Under the pieces are notes generated by a model that did not search any database, was not told the DNA's origin, and saw only the letters and a program-made list of their open reading frames with translations. From contig NZ_JAAXLS010000005.1 in NCBI RefSeq assembly GCF_012328925.1, positions 62,001 through 126,000 of the forward strand: a DNA stretch of 64,000 nt, in the 5' to 3' direction. Made by a program: the position numbers and the translations under genes. This document shows positions 35,881 through 44,193 of the stretch, one piece after another. Every line of letters starts with the position of its first letter. Positions within the stretch are counted from its first letter, which is position 1. The DNA is from Amycolatopsis acididurans. Lineage in GTDB: Bacteria; Actinomycetota; Actinomycetes; Mycobacteriales; Pseudonocardiaceae.

Positions 35881-36816
35881 CTGCGCGAACCGCTCCGCCG
35901 AGATGTTGCCGCCGGAGATGAGCACACCGATCTCCTTGCCGGGCAACAGAACTTTCCCGGACAGCAGGGCCGCGACGCCCACCGCGCCACTCGGTTCGAC
36001 CACGATCTTCAGCCGCTCGAACAGGAATCGCATCGCGTCGCGGATCTCGTCGTCGGTCACTGTCGCGACCGAGGACACCAGCTTCCGGTTGATCGGGAAG
36101 GTCAGCTCGCCGGGCACCGCCGACATCAACCCGTCCGCGATCGTGCGCGGCACCTCGATGCTCACGCGCTCGCCCGCCTCGAACGAACGCCGGTGATCGT
36201 CGCCGGCCTCCGGCTCCACACCGACGATCTCGATACCCGGCATCAGGCTCGTCGCCGCCAGTGCACTGCCGGCGATCAGCCCACCACCGCCGAGCGGCAC
36301 GATGAGCGCGTCCAGCGCGCCCGTCTCCTCCAGGAACTCCAGTGCCGCCGTGCCCTGCCCGGCGATGATGTGCGGATGGTCGTACGGCGGGATCAGCACG
36401 CGGCCCTCGCGTTCGGCCAGCTCCGTGCCGAGAGCGACCCGATCCTGGGTGTAGCGGTCGTACTCGACGATCCTGCCGCCATATCCGAGCACTGCGTCCT
36501 TTTTGGACTGTGGTGTGTCGGCGGGCATCAGGATGGTGGCCTTCGTGCCCAGCAGTGCCGCCGCGAGCGCGACCGCCTGTGCGTGGTTTCCCGACGAGTA
36601 CGCGGCGACCCCGCGCGCCAGCTGCTCGGCCGACAGCTGCGCCAGCGCGTTGTAGGCGCCGCGGAACTTGAACGCGCCGATCCGCTGGAAGTTCTCACAC
36701 TTGAGCAGCACCCGCGCGCCGACGCGCTCGTCCAGCGTGCGGGAGGTGAGGATGGGCGTCCGGTACGCGTGCCCGGCGATGCGCCCGGCCGCCGCGCGGA
36801 TGTCGTCAAGGTTCAC
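35869..36816 (-). CDS. Threonine/serine ammonia-lyase (PLP, fold II)
   Basis: 315 aa, the short catabolic type without a regulatory ACT domain. PLP-lysine in RIGAFKFRGAYNALAQL (about residue 49), SSGNHAQAVALAAALLG, the phosphate-binding loop VPLGGGGLIAGSAL, and SGGN at the end. Deaminates threonine to 2-oxobutyrate (or serine to pyruvate); serine racemase activity cannot be excluded. A related but distinct paralogue lies at 55355-56254. Confidence 0.88.
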   Translation of the reverse strand: MNLDDIRAAAGRIAGHAYRTPILTSRTLDERVGARVLLKCENFQRIGAFKFRGAYNALAQLSAEQLARGVAAYSSGNHAQAVALAAALLGTKATILMPADTPQSKKDAVLGYGGRIVEYDRYTQDRVALGTELAEREGRVLIPPYDHPHIIAGQGTAALEFLEETGALDALIVPLGGGGLIAGSALAATSLMPGIEIVGVEPEAGDDHRRSFEAGERVSIEVPRTIADGLMSAVPGELTFPINRKLVSSVATVTDDEIRDAMRFLFERLKIVVEPSGAVGVAALLSGKVLLPGKEIGVLISGGNISAERFAQLVL

Positions 36817-36870
36817 CTGGACAGTATGTCAGAAATTCAGACTAATTGTCTGTGGCTCAAGATGGGGGCC

Positions 36871-37401
36871 ATGCGACGAGTCGTGCTTGCCGTCGGACTG
36901 GCCGCCTTGGTGGCGACGTCCTGTTCCGAGACCACGCCACCGGCCGGGGCGCCGGCCACGACGACGGCACCGCCGCCGTCTTCGACCGTCGCGTTGCCGC
37001 CGGATCCGCAACCGACCGCCGGTGGTCCGTGCCCGTATCTGGACACCTCGTTCGTCGCCGACGCCAACGGGCAGCACGTCTCGAAGGTCCAGACCTCGGC
37101 GGACAAACCGCATCCCGCGTGCTTCTTCTACGCGCTCTCCGGCAAGCTCCAGTTGACGGTGAGGGTTTACGTCGGCGACCCCGCCGTCGCGAAGGCGCTC
37201 GTGGACAAGGCGGCGCCGGTCGACACGAGCAATCCGGCCACCGACCCGGCGGGCTGGCAGGGCGGCTACCAGGCGACCGGCGGCGGCGCCGTGTACGCCG
37301 TCGCGAAGGGTGGCTCGGCCGTCGTGGTGACCACCGACCAGCAGCAAACAGTCAAGGCCCGGACCGTTACGAAACAAACAATTTCCGTCCTGGGCCTCTA
37401 A
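36871..37401 (+). CDS. DUF2020-family lipoprotein
   Basis: 176 aa. Signal peptide MRRVVLAVGLAALVATSC with lipobox VATSC (Cys18), then a Thr/Pro-rich linker (about 20-50) and a single extracytoplasmic domain: CPYLDTSFVADANGQHVSKV, then HPACFFYALSGKLQLTVRVY and VVTTDQQQTVKARTVTKQTI. An ATG three codons upstream (36862) is possible. Function unknown; the pattern matches DUF2020 proteins of mycolata and relatives. Confidence 0.75.
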   Translation: MRRVVLAVGLAALVATSCSETTPPAGAPATTTAPPPSSTVALPPDPQPTAGGPCPYLDTSFVADANGQHVSKVQTSADKPHPACFFYALSGKLQLTVRVYVGDPAVAKALVDKAAPVDTSNPATDPAGWQGGYQATGGGAVYAVAKGGSAVVVTTDQQQTVKARTVTKQTISVLGL

Positions 37402-37541
37402 AGCCGATGCGGTGAAGTGTCAAATCGATCTTGTACTACGCTGAGCGCCACCCGTGGCCGGGGAGGACCAGCACCCGGGGTCGGGCTGCTTCGGGGCCGT
37501 GGGTATTCCCGTGTACCGCAACGTAAAGAAGGACTACATCC

Positions 37542-37994
37542 GTGGCTGACACCCTCAAGGAAATCCTGCTCGACTCCAGCAGGCGCCCGACCGTCGTCAC
37601 CGACCTGGAGACCCTGGTCGACGCAGAGGTTTCGGACAAGGGCGGCGTTTCGGGTGCCGTGATCAAGACCGGTTTCGCGGCCGTGAAGAAGATCAAGCCG
37701 GGCATCATCGGTGCCGCCGTCGACAGCCTGCTCGACGAGTTCACCTTCAAGCTCGAGCCGTTCTATGCCGACTTCAAGGGCCAGGGCGGCGGCGACTTCG
37801 GTGCCTACCTCGCCGGTCGCGGTGACGAGGCCGCCGACGCGCTGCTGACGGTCACGGACGCCCGCGCGGAGCAGAGCAACCGCGACGGCATCAAGAAGGT
37901 CTACGGCAAGCTGCGCCCGAACGGGAAGAAGAACGTCGAGGAGGCGCTGCCCCGGCTCGGCCAGCTGATCGACAAGCACGCCGCCAACGCCTGA
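37542..37994 (+). CDS. DUF6918-like cytoplasmic protein
   Basis: 150 aa, GTG start. MADTLKEILLDSSRRPTVVT, then DAEVSDKGGVSGAVIKTGFA and KPGIIGAAVDSLLDEFTFKL. The same helical pattern is conserved in many actinobacteria without known role. Highly soluble and charged. Ends at a strong bidirectional terminator. Confidence 0.75.
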   Translation: MADTLKEILLDSSRRPTVVTDLETLVDAEVSDKGGVSGAVIKTGFAAVKKIKPGIIGAAVDSLLDEFTFKLEPFYADFKGQGGGDFGAYLAGRGDEAADALLTVTDARAEQSNRDGIKKVYGKLRPNGKKNVEEALPRLGQLIDKHAANA

Positions 37995-38014
37995 TTTCAC
38001 GGCGCCAGGCAGCA

Positions 38015-38055
38015 CGAAGGCCGCCATTCCGCTCGGCGCGGGATGGCGGCCTTCG
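38015..38055. terminator. Bidirectional terminator
   Basis: 16-bp stem CGAAGGCCGCCATTCC (38015-38030) and GGGATGGCGGCCTTCG (38040-38055) with one wobble pair, between convergent genes ending at 37994 and 38062. Confidence 0.85.
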
Positions 38056-38061
38056 CTTTGC

Positions 38062-38661
38062 CTAGTTCTTCTTCTGTGCCCCGGACGGAGCCGTGGCCTG
38101 CCCGTTGCCCGAAGGCGCCGGCTCGGCGGGCTTCGGCGCGGCGCGCGGCGGCTCCGCGGCCACGGGGGGCTCCGGCTTCGGGCGCAGCGCCGCGAACGCG
38201 GCCCCGCCCGCGACGACGGCGATCCCCAGCAGCCACGGCCACTTCCGACGCTTCCGCTCGCCCTTCGCGGCCGCCTTGGCCTCGATCATCGCGGCCTTGA
38301 AGTCCTTCTTGGCGTCCTTGAAGTCACGCTTGGCCTTCCGCTTGGAGTCGCCTGCCGACTTCGCGGCCTTGATGGCGGCCTTACGCGCCTTGCGGCCGGG
38401 CTTGCGCATCTCGGCGAGCCGCTCCGCGGCCTCCTTGCGCGCCTGCTGGCCGGCCTTGGCCAGTTCCTTGCGGGCCTTGCGGCCGCGCTTGCCGGCCTCC
38501 TTGCGTACTTCTTCGGTGTTCTCCACGAGCAGTTGCTCGGCCGCCTGCACGGCGCGGCCTGCCACGTCCGCGCCCGCCTTTCCGGCTTCCGCGGCGCGTT
38601 TGCGCAGGCCCAACAAGCCGGACTTGACCGGCTCGCCGACCGAGTCTGCGGCTCGGGTCAT
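38062..38661 (-). CDS. Lys/Ala-rich membrane-anchored protein
   Basis: 199 aa from the ATG at 38661 (GAGGTGAAGG upstream). The first 130 residues are a highly basic Ala/Lys/Arg/Glu helix (KEAGKRGRKARKELAKAGQQ) reminiscent of histone H1-like tails, followed by one TM (KWPWLLGIAVVAGGAAFAAL) and a Pro/Ala-rich C-terminus. It probably has a cytoplasmic nucleic-acid- or membrane-binding coiled coil and an external proline tail. No family certain. Confidence 0.7.
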   Translation of the reverse strand: MTRAADSVGEPVKSGLLGLRKRAAEAGKAGADVAGRAVQAAEQLLVENTEEVRKEAGKRGRKARKELAKAGQQARKEAAERLAEMRKPGRKARKAAIKAAKSAGDSKRKAKRDFKDAKKDFKAAMIEAKAAAKGERKRRKWPWLLGIAVVAGGAAFAALRPKPEPPVAAEPPRAAPKPAEPAPSGNGQATAPSGAQKKN

Positions 38662-38758
38662 GGCCTTCACCTCGTCAATCGTTCGATTTATCGTCGTTTC
38701 CTTGTTACCTATCCTGCCCGTTTCCGGCGGATCTCGCTGCGGATGGCACGATGACCGC

Positions 38759-39310
38759 GTGACTGAGAGCAATGAATCCCTCGTTGGTGCGAAGGTCAAG
38801 GCCGTTCTGCACACCAACCAAGGTGACATCCGGCTGAACCTCTTCCCTGATCACGCGCCCAAGACCGTGGCCAACTTCGTCGGCCTCGCCGAAGGCACGA
38901 AAGAGTACACCCGGCCCAACGCCAAAGGTGAGAAGTCGGGGCCGTTCTACGACGGCTCGATTTTCCATCGCGTCATCTCCGGCTTCATGATCCAGGGCGG
39001 GGACCCGACCGGCACCGGACGTGGCGGTCCCGGCTACGAGTTCGATGACGAGTTCCACCCGGAGCTGCAGTTCAATCGTCCGTACCTGCTGGCGATGGCC
39101 AACGCGGGTCCGGGCACCAACGGTTCGCAGTTCTTCATCACGGTCGGCCCGACCACTCACCTCAACTTCAAGCACACCATCTTCGGTGAGGTGGCCGACC
39201 AGGACTCGCAGAACGTCGTGGACCGGATCGCCAACACCGCCACCGGTGTCGCCGACCGCCCGCTGGCCGACGTGGTGATCGAGCGCGTGGAGATCATCCG
39301 CGAAAGCTGA
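38759..39310 (+). CDS. ppiA: Peptidyl-prolyl cis-trans isomerase, cyclophilin type
   Basis: 183 aa from the GTG at 38759. Cyclophilin core: VANFVGLAEGTKEY, FYDGSIFHRVISGFMIQGGD (catalytic Arg in FHRV), NGSQFFITVGPTTHLNFKHT, FGEV. No signal peptide, so cytoplasmic. In mycobacteria ppiA (Rv0009) follows tRNA-Ala, which is the arrangement here once the AICE and inserted genes are discounted. No RBS; possibly leaderless. Confidence 0.94.
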   Translation: MTESNESLVGAKVKAVLHTNQGDIRLNLFPDHAPKTVANFVGLAEGTKEYTRPNAKGEKSGPFYDGSIFHRVISGFMIQGGDPTGTGRGGPGYEFDDEFHPELQFNRPYLLAMANAGPGTNGSQFFITVGPTTHLNFKHTIFGEVADQDSQNVVDRIANTATGVADRPLADVVIERVEIIRES

Positions 39311-39334
39311 CCAAACCGGTACGTTGGAGGCATC

Positions 39335-40282
39335 GTGACTCAGCCTCCTTCTCCGCATACCCCGTCGACGGAATTGCCGGGCTGCTGGTGGCATCCGAAC
39401 CGGCAGACCGGGCTGAGCTGTGTGCGCTGCGGGCGCCCGGCCTGTCCGGACTGCCTGCGCGAGGCCTCCGTCGGCTACCAGTGCATCGACTGTGTGCAGC
39501 TCGCCCGACGCGAGTCCCACACGCAGCGGCGGCGGTACCGCTCGGCGGGGTACGGCTCGCGCACGGTCGCGGGCGCGCGGCTGTCACAGCGCCTGATCGT
39601 GACGCCGGTGCTGATCGCGCTCAACGTGCTGATCTACGCCATCACCGCGGCGCAGGCCGGCAGCGCGATGAACAACCAGGCCTCGCCGCTGTTCCTGGAC
39701 TGGGTCGAGCAGCCTGCCTCGATCGTGCTCTACGGCGAGTGGTGGCGGCTGTTCACCACGGGCTTCCTGCACTACGGGTTGATCCACATCGCGGTGAACA
39801 TGTTCTCGCTGTGGGTGCTCGGCCGGGAGCTGGAGCCGCTGCTGGGCAAGATCAGGTTCACCGCGGTGTACCTGGTCTCGCTGCTGGGCGGCTCGCTGGC
39901 GGTCTTCCTGTTCGACAACGTCCTGCAGCAGGCGGCGGGCGCGTCGGGCGCGATCTACGGGCTGCTCGGCGGCATTCTCGTCGCGGTGCTGCGGCTGCGG
40001 CTCAACCCCGCGCCCGCGATCGGCATCATCGTGATCAACCTGGTCATCTCGGTGTCGATCGCGAACATCTCACTGCTGGCGCATCTCGGTGGCCTCATCG
40101 TCGGGGCGCTCGCGACGGTGGCGCTGGTGTATGCGCCGGAGAAGCGGCGCACGCAGTGGCAGGTCGGCGCCATCGTCGTGCTCGTGGTGGCGCTGGTCGG
40201 CCTGGCGCTGCTGCGTGACGCGCAACTGGCGAACCTGTCCTGCGGCTACGTGCGTGGCGGTCAGGTGGTCTGCTCTACCTGA
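39335..40282 (+). CDS. Rhomboid-family intramembrane serine protease with zinc-ribbon
   Basis: 315 aa, GTG with TTGGAGG upstream. Cytoplasmic N-terminal zinc knuckle (CVRCGRPACPDCLREASVGY then QCIDC), then six or seven TM helices. HIAVNMFSLWVLGREL (TM2 His/Asn), catalytic Ser in GASGAIYGLLGG, catalytic His in LLAHLGGLIVG. Complete catalytic dyad, so likely active. Substrate unknown. Ends 8 bp into the convergent PH-domain gene. Confidence 0.93.
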   Translation: MTQPPSPHTPSTELPGCWWHPNRQTGLSCVRCGRPACPDCLREASVGYQCIDCVQLARRESHTQRRRYRSAGYGSRTVAGARLSQRLIVTPVLIALNVLIYAITAAQAGSAMNNQASPLFLDWVEQPASIVLYGEWWRLFTTGFLHYGLIHIAVNMFSLWVLGRELEPLLGKIRFTAVYLVSLLGGSLAVFLFDNVLQQAAGASGAIYGLLGGILVAVLRLRLNPAPAIGIIVINLVISVSIANISLLAHLGGLIVGALATVALVYAPEKRRTQWQVGAIVVLVVALVGLALLRDAQLANLSCGYVRGGQVVCST

Positions 40283-40661
40283 GGCGGTTCAGCTCGTCCA
40301 TGACTTCGGCTGGGTCGGCGCCCAGCTCGACCCAGCCGAAGACGAAAAGATGGTCGCCGGAGGAGATCTCCAGCGTCCTGCTGTCCCGCCCGAACCGCTT
40401 GTTGGAGCGCAGCAGGGTCAGCGTGTCCGGCCAGCGCAGCTCGAGCGTGCCGCGCAGGGCCCGGACCCGCAGGCCCTCGGCGTCGGCGACCAGCCGGGGC
40501 CGGACGAACGTGCCGTGCGCGGACAGCAGCACGAGCGCGAGCGCCGCGACGGAGAACAACACGACGCTCATCCGGCTGCCGGAGAAGACCGCGCCGCCTG
40601 CCGCGAGTGCCGCACCGACCCACCCGAGGGCGACCAGAGCGGGCCGGGGAGCCCAGCTCAC
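40275..40661 (-). CDS. PH-domain (bPH6-type) membrane protein
   Basis: 128 aa from the GTG at 40661 (VSWAPRPALVALGWVGAALA). Two N-terminal TM helices (WVGAALAAGGAVF; VVLFSVAALALVLLS), then the PH beta-barrel: PRLVADAEGLRVRALRGTLELRW is its first half, FGWVELGADPAEVMDELNR its C-terminal helix. Same place and plan as Rv0010c next to crgA. Longer in-frame starts (40673, 40691) would put two perfect DnaA boxes inside the coding region, so I prefer 40661. Confidence 0.8.
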   Translation of the reverse strand: MSWAPRPALVALGWVGAALAAGGAVFSGSRMSVVLFSVAALALVLLSAHGTFVRPRLVADAEGLRVRALRGTLELRWPDTLTLLRSNKRFGRDSRTLEISSGDHLFVFGWVELGADPAEVMDELNRLR

Positions 40662-40668
40662 GGCGGAG

Positions 40669-40690
40669 TTATCCACAGGCGTTATCCACA
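40669..40690. promoter_or_regulatory. Pair of perfect DnaA boxes upstream of the PH-domain gene
   Basis: TTATCCACA at 40669-40677 and 40682-40690, head to tail, 13 bp apart, directly before the start of the PH-domain gene and facing crgA. Confidence 0.7.
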
Positions 40691-40763
40691 ATGGGGATTA
40701 GTCACATCGGTGTAATTAGGTGTCAAGCGGCCGTTCGGAGTACTTGGATGAACTTCTGTTGAC

Positions 40764-41030
40764 CTAGCGCCAACGCATCGTCATCAGCAGACCCGAGATC
40801 ATGAGCGCGAAGCCGATGGCGAAGTTCCAGTTGCCGAGGTCCGCCATGAACGAGATCTTGTCGCCCGCGATGTAGTTGACCACCAGCCAGGCCAGCCCGA
40901 TCAACATGAGCCCGAACATGACGATCTTGTAGATCGGATGCGACGGCCCCGCGGCACGCACCTTGACAGGCGTGCGCCGATCAGCGGGCGGGGTGTACGC
41001 CGTCTTCTTGCGAACCTTGGACTTCGGCAT
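40764..41030 (-). CDS. crgA: Cell division protein CrgA
   Basis: 88 aa, two TM helices (KIVMFGLMLIGLAWLVVNYI; NFAIGFALMISGLLMTMRW) and a basic N-terminus MPKSKVRKKTAYTPPADRRT. CrgA coordinates FtsZ and septal PG synthesis in actinobacteria, contacting FtsI/FtsQ and PbpA. Same locus as Rv0011c and SCO3854. Confidence 0.93.
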   Translation of the reverse strand: MPKSKVRKKTAYTPPADRRTPVKVRAAGPSHPIYKIVMFGLMLIGLAWLVVNYIAGDKISFMADLGNWNFAIGFALMISGLLMTMRWR

Positions 41031-41135
41031 CGGAACCTCGCGTGCTCGGTGTCTCGCCGGTGGTCATGGCGTCGTCGCGCGCACCCACCTTCTTCCTCAC
41101 ACGTTAACGTAAGCGGGAATCGGAGAGGAGCACGC

Positions 41136-41972
41136 GTGGCGATCCTGGACGCACCACCGCCGAAAGCGTCGCGTGGAGGCGGTGTCAAGGCGATTCGCAC
41201 GGCCGGTGAGCTGCTGATCACGGCCGGGCTCGTGGTCTTGTTGTTCGTGGTCTACGAGCTGTACGTCACCGACCTCTTCTCCGCGCAGAAGCAGGCGAGC
41301 GCGACATCCGCGCTCGACAACGACTGGGCGAACGGCCGCCAGTTGCACCCGGAGCTGATCGACGGCAAGGCCTTCGCCAAGCTCTACATCCCCAGCTTCG
41401 GCGCCGACTACCACTTCACCATCCAGGAAGGCACCGACGCGGCCGCGCTCGAGGTCGGGCCCGGCCACTACAAGGGCACCGCGCTGCCGGGCGAGCCGGG
41501 CAACTTCGCCGTCGCCGGGCACCGCGTCGGCAAGGGCGCTCCGTTCAACGACATCGACCTGCTCAACTCGTGCGACGCGATCGTCGTGGAGACGCAGACG
41601 GACTACTTCGTCTACCGCGTGCTGCCGCACGACGACGAGATCGCGAACTGGGCCACCGGCAAGGGCAAGCAGCCGCAGTGCGCACGGGTCAGCACGCTGC
41701 GCACCAACGCGCCGGACGGCGGCGCGTACGCGAAGACCACGGGCCGGGAGATCGTCAGCCCGACGCAGGGCGACGTGGTCTCGCCGGTGCCGCATCAGCC
41801 CGTGGACATCCTGCCGACGGCGCAAGAGGTCTCGCTGCTCACGCTGACCACGTGCCACCCGCGGTTTTCCGACCGCCAGCGGCTGATCGTGCACGCCGTG
41901 CTGACCGATCAGTATCCGAAGACGCCGGGTTCGACCTACGCGCAGCTCCTGCAAGCGATTGGTGAGGGATAG
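41136..41972 (+). CDS. srtE: Class E sortase
   Basis: 278 aa, GTG after GGAGAGGAG. N-terminal TM (about 20-42: ELLITAGLVVLLFVVYELYV) acts as uncleaved anchor. Sortase barrel with catalytic His in FAVAGHRVGKGAPF, catalytic Cys in LLTLTTCHPRFSDRQR and the Arg in the same stretch. Class E enzymes attach LAxTG proteins in high-GC actinobacteria. The TTCHP context and genomic position next to pabA and the pkn operon are typical. Confidence 0.9.
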   Translation: MAILDAPPPKASRGGGVKAIRTAGELLITAGLVVLLFVVYELYVTDLFSAQKQASATSALDNDWANGRQLHPELIDGKAFAKLYIPSFGADYHFTIQEGTDAAALEVGPGHYKGTALPGEPGNFAVAGHRVGKGAPFNDIDLLNSCDAIVVETQTDYFVYRVLPHDDEIANWATGKGKQPQCARVSTLRTNAPDGGAYAKTTGREIVSPTQGDVVSPVPHQPVDILPTAQEVSLLTLTTCHPRFSDRQRLIVHAVLTDQYPKTPGSTYAQLLQAIGEG

Positions 41973-42131
41973 ATGTACGGCTGGATCTGGCGCCACCTGC
42001 CCGGCCCGCTCGCCGCGAAGCTGGTGATCTCGATCGTGCTCGTCGTCGGGATCGTCGCTTTGCTGTTCTTCGTGATCTTCCCCTGGGTGGACCCGTTGCT
42101 GCCGTTCAACCAGGTGTCGGTGCCCAACTAG
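41973..42131 (+). CDS. 52-aa single-TM protein, sortase partner
   Basis: MYGWIWRHLPGPLAAKLVIS, then the TM VLVVGIVALLFFVIFPWVDP and a tail NQVSVPN. One base after the sortase stop, so translationally coupled. A conserved short membrane protein often follows this sortase in actinobacteria; function unknown. Confidence 0.82.
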   Translation: MYGWIWRHLPGPLAAKLVISIVLVVGIVALLFFVIFPWVDPLLPFNQVSVPN

Positions 42132-43466
42132 CTAGTCGCGGGAGACGCGCACCATCTCCTCGCGCGCCACGACCTTGACGCGCGCCCGGCCGTGCGGCTC
42201 GCCGAGGGCGCGCTCGTGTGCGTCGAGCCTGGCCCAGCCGTCCCATGTCGTGTACGGGACACCTCGCTCTTCGAGGAAGCCGAGGATGTCGTCCTGCTTG
42301 GGCGGGGTCAGACTTTCCGCGTCCGCGAGCAGGCACTCCACGGTCTCCGCCGCGTCCCCCTTGGTGTGCCCGATCAGGCCGACCGGTCCGCGCTTGATCC
42401 AGCCCGTGACGTACACGCCGGGCATCTGGGCCTCGTCGATGTCGAGGACGCGGCCCGCCCGGTTGGGCACGGTGCCGGTGCGGTTGTCGAACGGGATCTC
42501 CGGCAGCGGCGAGGACAGGTAACCCACCGCGCGGTAGACGGCCTGCACGTCCCAGTCGTGGAACTCGCCGGTGCCGCGGACGTTGCCGTCGCCGGTCAGC
42601 TCGGTGCGCTCGGTGCGCAGGCCGGTGACCCTGTCGCCACCGAGGATCTCGGCCGGCGAGTGGAAGAAGTGCAGGTGCAGCCGTTTCGGCCGGTCGCCCT
42701 GGTCGCGGATCGCCCACTCCTGCAGGGTTTTGACCACCATGTCGATCTGTTTCGACGCCCGCAGCGCGGCGACGCTGCCCTCGTCGAACTCGATGTCCTC
42801 GGGGTTGACGATGACCTCGACGTTGGGCGAGTGGTCGAGTTCGCGCAGTTCCATCGGCGTGAACTTGGCCTGCGCCGGACCGCGGCGGCCGAAGACGTGC
42901 ACGTCGGTGACCGGACTGGCCTTGAGGCCCTCGTAGACGTTGGCCGGGATGTCGGTCGGCAGCAGTTCGTCCGCGGTCTTGGCGAGAATGCGCGCCACGT
43001 CCAGCGCCACGTTGCCGACGCCGAGGACGGCGACGCCGCGGGCCTCCAGCGGCCAGGTGCGCGGCACGTCGGGATGGCCGTCGTACCAGGACACGAAGTC
43101 GGCGGCGCCGTAGCTGCCCGGCAGGTCGATGCCGGGGATGTCGAGCGCGCGGTCGCTCATCGCGCCCGTCGCGAAGATGACCGCGTCGTAGAACTGGCGC
43201 AGCTCGTCGAGCTTGATGTCGGTGCCGTAGTCGATGTTGCCCAGCAGCCTGATGTTGGGCTTGTCGAGCACCTTGTGCAGCGCGGTGACGATGCCCTTGA
43301 TGCGCGGATGATCGGGCGCGACGCCGTAGCGGATGAGGCCGAACGGCGCGGGCAGGCGCTCGAACAGGTCGACGCTGACCTCGGCGGTGGATTTGTCGAG
43401 GAGGTCGGCGGCGTAGATACCGGCTGGACCGGCACCCACGATCGCGACACGAAGGGAACGACTCAC
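42132..43466 (-). CDS. fprA: Ferredoxin/adrenodoxin-NADP reductase (FprA-type)
   Basis: 444 aa. FAD-binding GAGPAGIYAADLL (11-23), the characteristic PFGLIRYGVAPDHPRIK of adrenodoxin-reductase-like enzymes, NADP domain VLGVGNVALDVARIL, and the C-terminal GVYVTGWIKRGPVGLIGHTK. Transfers electrons from NADPH to ferredoxins, for example for P450s. ATG at 43466. Convergent with the small membrane gene (stops adjacent). Confidence 0.92.
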   Translation of the reverse strand: MSRSLRVAIVGAGPAGIYAADLLDKSTAEVSVDLFERLPAPFGLIRYGVAPDHPRIKGIVTALHKVLDKPNIRLLGNIDYGTDIKLDELRQFYDAVIFATGAMSDRALDIPGIDLPGSYGAADFVSWYDGHPDVPRTWPLEARGVAVLGVGNVALDVARILAKTADELLPTDIPANVYEGLKASPVTDVHVFGRRGPAQAKFTPMELRELDHSPNVEVIVNPEDIEFDEGSVAALRASKQIDMVVKTLQEWAIRDQGDRPKRLHLHFFHSPAEILGGDRVTGLRTERTELTGDGNVRGTGEFHDWDVQAVYRAVGYLSSPLPEIPFDNRTGTVPNRAGRVLDIDEAQMPGVYVTGWIKRGPVGLIGHTKGDAAETVECLLADAESLTPPKQDDILGFLEERGVPYTTWDGWARLDAHERALGEPHGRARVKVVAREEMVRVSRD

Positions 43467-43551
43467 ACCTTCAACGGTAAAGTGAGGTGATCCTAACTTT
43501 CACTGTGATATGAAGTACCGTCCACGATCTGGACACCAGTATTCTTGCGCC

Positions 43552-44193
43552 ATGCGCGTACTCGTCGTCGACAACTACGACAGCTTCGTCTACAACCTGG
43601 TCCAATACCTGGCCCAGCTCGGCGCCGACTGCACCGTCTGGCGCAACGACGTGGTCGACCTCGAACGCGTACCCGACTTCGACGGGGTGCTCGTCTCGCC
43701 AGGACCCGGCACGCCGGAGCGCGCGGGGCAGAGCATCGACGTGGTACGCCGCTGTGCCGACACCCGCACCCCGGTGCTCGGCGTATGCCTCGGCCACCAG
43801 GCCATCGGCGTCGCCTGGGGCGCCACCGTCGACCGCGCTCCCGAGCTGCTGCACGGCAAGACCAGTCAGGTGCGGCACGAGGGCGCCGGCGTGCTGGCCG
43901 GTCTGCCGGACCCGTTCACCGCGACCCGCTACCACTCGCTGACGGTGCTGCCGGACACGATCCCGGACGTCTTCGAGGTCACCGCGCGCACCGAATCCGG
44001 TGTCGTGATGGGCATGCGGCATCGGGAACTGCCGGTCGAGGGCGTGCAGTTCCACCCGGAGTCGGTGCTGACCCAGGGTGGGCACCTGATGCTCGCGAAC
44101 TGGATGGCAGGCGCGGGACACCCGGTCGCCGAGTCCACTGTGGATGCTCTGGTGCGTGAGGTCGAGACGCTGCAAAAGGCCGCGGCTGCGTGA
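43552..44193 (+). CDS. pabA: Anthranilate/aminodeoxychorismate synthase glutamine amidotransferase
   Basis: 213 aa from the ATG at 43552 (MRVLVVDNYDSFVYNLVQYL). Class I GATase triad: nucleophile in LGVCLGHQAIGVAWG, His/Glu in GVQFHPESVLTQGG; oxyanion loop SPGPGTPE. Delivers ammonia for p-aminobenzoate or anthranilate synthesis; which partner it uses (PabB or TrpE) cannot be told here. Same locus as Rv0013 (trpG) beside pknB. Probably leaderless. Confidence 0.93.
   Translation: MRVLVVDNYDSFVYNLVQYLAQLGADCTVWRNDVVDLERVPDFDGVLVSPGPGTPERAGQSIDVVRRCADTRTPVLGVCLGHQAIGVAWGATVDRAPELLHGKTSQVRHEGAGVLAGLPDPFTATRYHSLTVLPDTIPDVFEVTARTESGVVMGMRHRELPVEGVQFHPESVLTQGGHLMLANWMAGAGHPVAESTVDALVREVETLQKAAAA

Noticed and set aside
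43478..43497. Iron box (IdeR/DmdR) upstream of fprA
   Set aside because: TTAGGATCACCTCACTTT on the minus strand resembles only one half of the 19-bp consensus; too weak to list.
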